DNA of 64,000 bases from Dictyophora rubrovolvata (lineage: Eukaryota; Basidiomycota; Agaricomycetes; Phallales; Phallaceae). The stretch lies in assembly GCA_029959195.1 (NCBI GenBank), contig CP114118.1, positions 1,364,001-1,428,000 on the forward strand. The letters are read 5' to 3'. The position numbers were made by a program, and so were the translations under genes. The notes under the pieces were generated by a model, which was not told where the DNA came from, did not search any database, and saw only the letters and a list, made by a program, of their open reading frames with translations. Of this stretch, positions 59,208 to 64,000 are shown one piece after another; position 1 is the first letter of the stretch; each line of letters opens with the position of its first letter.

Positions 59208-60125
59208 TCAAACTTCAGAAACGTTCTGGCAAGGTGGCCAGTCGACTATCTTGGCAATCTTGGTCTCGTCCAGGATGCATCCATCGTAGGTACATACATG
59301 GCCAAGTACTTTAAGCTGCGGAACTCCAATATACAATTTCTTCCCCGAAAAGGTTGTGCCAGCATGTCTGATACAATGTAAGATTTGATTGACATCTTGA
59401 AGGTGTTCCCAAACAAAGCAGCGGATGTAGTGATTTTGAGGAATCGTCTCAAATGAACCGTCATTCAGCTCGTATCGTGATTTGGGGCCTAGGATTGGTA
59501 TGTCATTGGTGAATGGGGTAGTGGTGTCGTCTTCATCTTGCAGTATGAACTGAACATGGCCGTGAAAAATTCCAACAGCATTAGTCCATCCCATCGGGAT
59601 ACAACGAAGACAAAAAGTCCCAATAGGCGTTTGGAACATGGTCAGGTCTCGAGACTGCTCTGCAATCAGTGCATGATCATAGCCGACATAGAGATCACCC
59701 AGAGAATACAGTGCTCGTGCTGCACAATTTTCGACATATGGCTCTATATTAGGAGGGACTGCTGCGTCTTTGATAGTGACTGTGTTAAGTGGTTGTAAGT
59801 CGTGAATCATACACAAATTTTTGTCTGCCTTTGGAATAACAAACCACTTAGATCGATAGGATGAACTTGAGGGCTCGTAGACTCCGCTGGCAATTTTCTT
59901 CTTGATGGTCTCTATCACTTGCTGTCGTAGACCTGGAGGGATCGGGTAGTTTCTCTCTGCCCATGGAATATGCTCGATGGTTGGAATAACGACTGGCGTG
60001 AAGTAGTCTTCTCGGAACGTGCCTCGTTCTTCATCGGTCCAAGCAATAGCACCTTCATTATTCTTCAGCAGAAAGAATACTAACTTGACCTCTTCCTCTG
60101 TAAGAAACTCTTGTCCTATCTTCAA
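59208..60125 (-). pseudogene. Ty3/gypsy reverse transcriptase part
   Basis: RT fingers and palm segments: YPIPPGLRQQVIETIKKKI, SSSSYRSKWFVIPK, MIHDLQPLNTVTIKD, TPIGTFCLRCIPMGWTNAV, and a later thumb/connection segment LKVLGHVCTYDGC. The usual catalytic dipeptide region is altered. It belongs to the broken element. Confidence 0.85.
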
Positions 60126-60491
60126 CGCATTCCATCGTTCTTCAGTAAGTCGATCTGTGAAGCTGGTGATTGGTGGTGGGTTTGGGGTTAAGGGAATAAG
60201 GGATAAAAGGGGGTCTTCAGGAAAATGTCATTTTGGTACAGCCTCTTCTGGCATTGTGGTCGCAACTGGTTTGACTTTCCGATCAACGGGCTTATACTTC
60301 AAGGCAGACTGTGACATTAGATGGCTAGCAAGAAGTAGATTTACCAGTGTGATCTGAGGTATGTCCGATGTCGCGCACCAAAATCTTCCTAATAAGGAAA
60401 CATTCCGAATTTTGGTTCAAAGCGGAGTTTCAAACTACCAAAAACTTAACCGATACACCACAGCCTCTTGAAATCAAAACCCTTACAAAAA

Positions 60492-61124
60492 ATGGCCGCA
60501 TTTTCATTTCACTATACATCATCAATCTCTTTGCCCATTCCAGCATCTCCCACCGAGTCATTACCCCCCTCCGACAATGAATCTATATCACCTTTTCGTT
60601 TTTCGCCTTCCAGTCCAAGGACATACGATTTGGATCTGCATACGACTCTTTATATCTATAGTTCCCAATATGCGAGTCTCGACATTGACGAAGAAACGTA
60701 CCTCCCGAAGTTCCCTCCACCTCTTATTATTCGTCAATGCAGAAGTTCGGATTTGGTTCACCCCGGTCTCATGTTTGGAGAAAAGGTTTATATCGAGGAA
60801 CGATTAGACTGGTTTACAATTATTAACGTTTATTCTACACCCGAATCAGCCGTTAAAGACTCATATCGGATTTGGTTAGTGACACAAGAAGGGTTCGAAT
60901 TTACATTCCTGGTTCTAGATGTGCCAAGTCGTTGGGTTGTCATGAAAAACATAAAAACACAAAAACATAGCCCATATAGACCAGCCAATCTTGTTCCTGT
61001 AGATCCTCAAATGTCTCGTTTTTCACCCCATTCGCCAGAACCAATATCTCTCCCCTCTTCTCCATCCAAACGATCCTTCCGAAAGATCCAACGCGTTTGC
61101 TCAAACCTTCTTGGACGAAATTAG
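60492..61124 (+). CDS. LTR-unit ORF A, unknown protein (copy B)
   Basis: 210 residues starting MAAFSFHYTSS. Ser/Pro-rich N-terminal ~60 residues; core with YASLDIDEETYLPKFPPPL, EKVYIEERLDW and RIWLVTQEGFEFTFLVLDVP; then a KHSPYRPANL segment and a basic C-terminus. There is no signal peptide and no known domain. The core shares ordered residues with ORF B just downstream. The frame is conserved between the two copies of the unit. Confidence 0.6.
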   Translation: MAAFSFHYTSSISLPIPASPTESLPPSDNESISPFRFSPSSPRTYDLDLHTTLYIYSSQYASLDIDEETYLPKFPPPLIIRQCRSSDLVHPGLMFGEKVYIEERLDWFTIINVYSTPESAVKDSYRIWLVTQEGFEFTFLVLDVPSRWVVMKNIKTQKHSPYRPANLVPVDPQMSRFSPHSPEPISLPSSPSKRSFRKIQRVCSNLLGRN

Positions 61125-61229
61125 GACAAAAGGCTTGATTAGGATAAGCGATTAGATTTGTATTTCATCTCCTTCTTTCTTTCTGGACATTTCATTAGCG
61201 CTTAAAAATTTTGGTTAACTCATATCATC

Positions 61230-61796
61230 ATGTCGGACAATAATGATACTCCTACTTCCCCTATTCCCCTTTTTCAACTCCCTTTCTTCCCTTTTGAATA
61301 TCGTTCTTCTCTCAGATTCGGACCCAACCCTAATTTCCTCTCACGACTTCGCATTTACAATACTCTTGTTTCTGAAATTGATGTCGACCCCTCCACAATG
61401 CTTCCGATTACTCCACAGCCACTAATGGAGATTACTATTCCTTATGACGATCTGGAGATAGGATATCCACGAGCTTTAACCCTGTACGAACGAACCAATG
61501 TCAATGTCATGGACGAATCGTATGAGTTTGTCGAGTTCCTTTCAACAAATCGTCAAGAAGAATCAATCTGGAGACTGGTCTTTCGTCATCAATTTCGAAG
61601 TTATACTCAATTCTTATTCATAGACGCACCCCTATCTGCCATCCCATCCCCTCCCGACTACTCTGTTGGAAATCAAACCCTCCCTTCCTATTCCGATCTC
61701 CAATCCAATCTTGTTCAAGATCTGGTATTGTTAAGTGTTGCCATAGCCATTATTATTGCGCCACAGCCACGAAGAAGAAGATCTCGTCAACAATAA
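61230..61796 (+). CDS. LTR-unit ORF B, unknown tail-anchored protein (copy B)
   Basis: 188 residues starting MSDNNDTPTSPI, 105 bp after ORF A. The core has SEIDVDPSTMLPITPQPL, ALTLYERTNV and SIWRLVFRHQ, then YTQFLFIDAP, parallel to the ORF A core. A single hydrophobic helix (LVLLSVAIAIIIA) near the end is followed by a basic tail PQPRRRRSRQQ, suggesting a tail-anchored membrane protein. No known family is recognised. Confidence 0.6.
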   Translation: MSDNNDTPTSPIPLFQLPFFPFEYRSSLRFGPNPNFLSRLRIYNTLVSEIDVDPSTMLPITPQPLMEITIPYDDLEIGYPRALTLYERTNVNVMDESYEFVEFLSTNRQEESIWRLVFRHQFRSYTQFLFIDAPLSAIPSPPDYSVGNQTLPSYSDLQSNLVQDLVLLSVAIAIIIAPQPRRRRSRQQ

Positions 61797-62622
61797 CCAG
61801 ATCAGTAAGAAGTTTGGGATGGTAAGATTATAGTTTTGGGTAAGAGGTAGCGCGAGAAGTGCCAGATGGTGATTTTGGTAAAGCTATGCTGGGAATCCGG
61901 TTTCATCATCTTCTTTTGATCTCTTTTTGTTTCTCTTTTTGTTTCAACATATTTCTCCTATTCCCCCTAACCACATATGCGATTCCCCTTTTTCTGTAAT
62001 TGTATCCTCCATCGTTTTCTCCTTTTTCTTTTGTTTCTTTGTTCTCTTTTTGTTTCCTTTTGTTATCATGGCAAATGATGGGTGATCATTCTGCTTTCCT
62101 TTATGTTTCCAAATGGTATATATACTGCGTGTAAATAATTGTAACAGCAGCAATCTACCGGAACGGTTGTCTCAAGTTTAGTTCAGTTTAAGTCAAGTTC
62201 AAGTCAAGTTTCGTCTCTAGTCTATTTCTACGCTCACGTCTATTTCTTTGGATTACTCTGAGTGAGGCCTCGGAGTATAAACTCAACGATTCGTATTGTC
62301 GTTGAAGCCTTACTAACTTTAAACAGATTATCATCGCTGTATTATCAACGGCGTATTGACTCACCATTTTATCGCAACTCACATTTATCGTCCCCCTCAC
62401 ACACACACGATCTTAGGATCATCATTTTTTTTGTTGTTGTTGGTTTTATATCGACGCACACACACTCACTAAATATCATATTATTCCCCCACCCTCCTCC
62501 TTACGAAATTAGCACCAGGACCCACTCCACGGAGACTAGACGGCCTCAAACAAAATATCTTCGTAGTTTTTCCGATTGTATAGATAGCTACGACATTTAG
62601 CTATTATCTTCGGATCGTTACA

Positions 62623-63307
62623 CCGGGATGTCGTCTGATGGGCAATCTGATTCAATGATGACCAGGTTGCTGTGGCTAGGGTTCCCAAGGTGTGGTCTGG
62701 TTGGGATGCGAATTGTTTTCTTGGTTTGTGGGTCCTTCATAACAAGGGTTTCACCCACGTCTGCTGTGTCGATCTGTCCTACCGACTGGAAGGGACGTCC
62801 GAGGAGGAGCTTGTACAGTGCATTGTTGATAATGAAAGCTTGCACAAACAACGAGATTCCTCCAACTGTCAGTTCTAAATTCTCAATAATACCATATGTT
62901 TCTTTCTCTCCTCCGTTAGCATCCTGCATTGTTAACTTTACATCAGTAGAATGCATGAGTCCGAGTTCCTTCATTGCTTCAGTGCTGATGCAGACAAGTG
63001 ATGCACCTGGGTCATAAATGCCAGTCACATGGTGTCGTCCCTGAATATACAAATTGAATTCTCGTACTGGCAGCATGTGAGGTGCAATTACAGCTGCATT
63101 CACAGTTGCTGTCTTTGGGATTACTGGTGTTGCAATCATGCTCAATGTGGTAGGTACCTGTGTGACTTTGATATCTTCTGTTACGTACGGCGGTCCGGGA
63201 CTATCCCGGATATCTCCGAGAAAGTCTGGACTGCTAGGGACGGATGGAAGATGGAGTACAGAAGTATGGGATGAGGGACTCGGCTTCAGCTTATAAGCTG
63301 CGCCCAC
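62623..63307 (-). pseudogene. Ty3/gypsy protease part
   Basis: Retropepsin-like domain with the active-site segment GIYDPGASLVCIS, a flap region TYGIIENLELTVGG, and LLLGRPF at the expected C-terminal position. The frame begins inside the partial LTR. It belongs to the broken gypsy element and is separated from RT by copy B of the LTR-like unit. Confidence 0.82.
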
Positions 63308-63436
63308 TCGCCCAGCTTTATATATCCCTCAATTTCGGAGTGGCAGGGACTTAGAGAGTACAAGATGAGACTAATAAAGCTGATATTCAGACTAGGGATC
63401 CACAGCTGGAAACTGGGGGTTTAAATACAAGAGGTG
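63179..63436 (-). mobile_element. Partial LTR, family 1, of the gypsy element
   Basis: The minus strand ends TACGTAACA, like the solo LTRs, and matches their 3' half (for example the GGGCGCAG.TTATAAG block). Its 5' half is missing: at 63437 another LTR-like sequence begins. Confidence 0.7.
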
Positions 63437-64000
63437 TCAAGACCCAGATCTGCCGATAAACCCACTGACCGATATTACTCCGAATTATGACTCCGAAGAT
63501 TATGAAACTTACGTCACATCTGTTATGATTATGTTTTCTCCGAAGTAATCTGTTAAACCCGAATTACCCGAATTAGAATACAATAACTGATTGTATTCCA
63601 AATCTGCTCATTCCCATTTTAGTCTTATTGTTTTATTGTAATCTGAATTGTGTTTTATTGTTAAACCGCTTTTATCAGTGCTGACAAACTAGTACATTCC
63701 CATAGTATAAATAACCCTGAATCATGTATCTAGTTCCTCAGTTCTGAAATCAAACTAGTCATCTGACTCGTGACTATTCTTGTTTGATACTACTGTCTCT
63801 AAAATCTGACTGCTAAATCCAGACTCACTCTGAACTCTGTCCGAACCTCTGACCAATATATCTGCTATCCGTGGAGTGTTGCGAAGCAAGTCGCTGAGCA
63901 CGTACAAGTAAGTGGTGCAACACATAAGTTGAAGCCTGCTCAGTACACCGATTGTCTGTGACATCGGTTCCATGAGTCTGCCCGAATTAACCGAAGTCCA
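63437..64000 (+). mobile_element. Start of another LTR, cut by the window end
   Basis: It begins TGTCAAGACCC directly next to the truncated family 1 LTR. It has a TATA-like AGTATAAATAA at about 63702-63712 and a segment near 63918 (CAACACATAAGTTGAAGCC) resembling family 1 LTRs. The right end is outside the window, so identity as an LTR is inferred. Confidence 0.5.

Larger units (their letters stand above)
60369..62622 (+). mobile_element. ORF-bearing LTR-like unit, copy B (2254 bp)
   Basis: It starts TGTCGCGCACC and ends GTTACA. It is flanked by CCGA (60365-60368) and CCGG (62623-62626), a 4-bp duplication with one mismatch. Both ORFs look whole. A TATATATA box at about 62117-62124 lies after the ORFs, leaving about 500 bp for R and U5. 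It is nearly identical to copy A and in opposite orientation, with 8.67 kb between them. It sits in the gypsy fossil between protease and RT. It is interpreted as a solo LTR of an unseen retroelement family with coding U3; the alternative is a stand-alone element of unknown type. Confidence 0.7.
55620..63436 (-). mobile_element. Ty3/gypsy retrotransposon, broken and interrupted
   Basis: Minus strand, order 5' to 3': partial LTR (63436-63179), protease, reverse transcriptase, RNase H, integrase, ending near 55620. gag is not seen, because the protease follows the LTR almost directly. Two other elements lie inside it: LTR-like unit copy B between protease and RT, and a family 1 solo LTR between RNase H and integrase. 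The pol region has several breaks besides the insertions. It is an old fossil; its right-hand LTR belongs to the same family as the solo LTRs. Confidence 0.85.

Overview
The window reads as nuclear DNA of a filamentous basidiomycete, most likely an Agaricomycete. The genes are densely packed, nearly every gene is split by 45-90 nt GT-AG introns, and the gene set fits (APC/C activator Cdh1, SAGA Spt7, TRAPPC11, a fungal metallothionein, a basidiomycete trypsin-like protein family, Helitrons). Species cannot be named from the sequence. Exon models were built by hand from splice motifs and reading-frame continuity. Where a model is given with all exons, the exon lengths sum to a whole number of codons.

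1-39 kb is mostly ordinary host gene space. In order: a membrane spermidine-synthase-like enzyme (+), translation factor eIF4G (+), Cdh1/fizzy-related (-), a four-RRM RNA-binding protein of the Nrd1/Mrn1 type (-), a 58-residue metallothionein hidden in three tiny exons (-), a heme-dependent N-demethylase-like (DUF3445) protein (+), TRAPPC11 (+), a small gene whose start codon is split by an intron (-), a fungal coiled-coil protein (-), the circularly permuted GTPase GNL1 (+), SAGA subunit Spt7 (-), a Ser-rich protein (-), a conserved-looking unknown (-), and a decayed trypsin-like gene with an 18-bp minisatellite (-).

40-64 kb is a nest of mobile elements with no recognisable host gene. A nearly complete Helitron (about 40.2-45.96 kb, with zinc finger, HUH Rep, Pif1 helicase, 3' hairpin and CTAG end) is interrupted by a 409-bp MITE. 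The same MITE family recurs at 46.7, 48.3 and 52.9 kb. A second Helitron relic lies at 52.8-55.4 kb. A broken Ty3/gypsy element runs on the minus strand from about 55.6 to 63.4 kb, and related solo LTRs with perfect 5-bp target duplications sit at 47.5 and 57.6 kb.

The most unusual feature is a 2.25-kb unit present twice in opposite orientation (49426-51695 and 60369-62622). It begins TGT and ends ACA, is flanked by 4-bp duplications, has a TATA box in its last quarter and carries two ORFs. It looks like a solo LTR whose U3 region encodes two proteins. The two proteins share a sequence core, so they appear to be old duplicates of one another. One copy sits in the terminal hairpin of a Helitron and the other sits inside the gypsy pol region.
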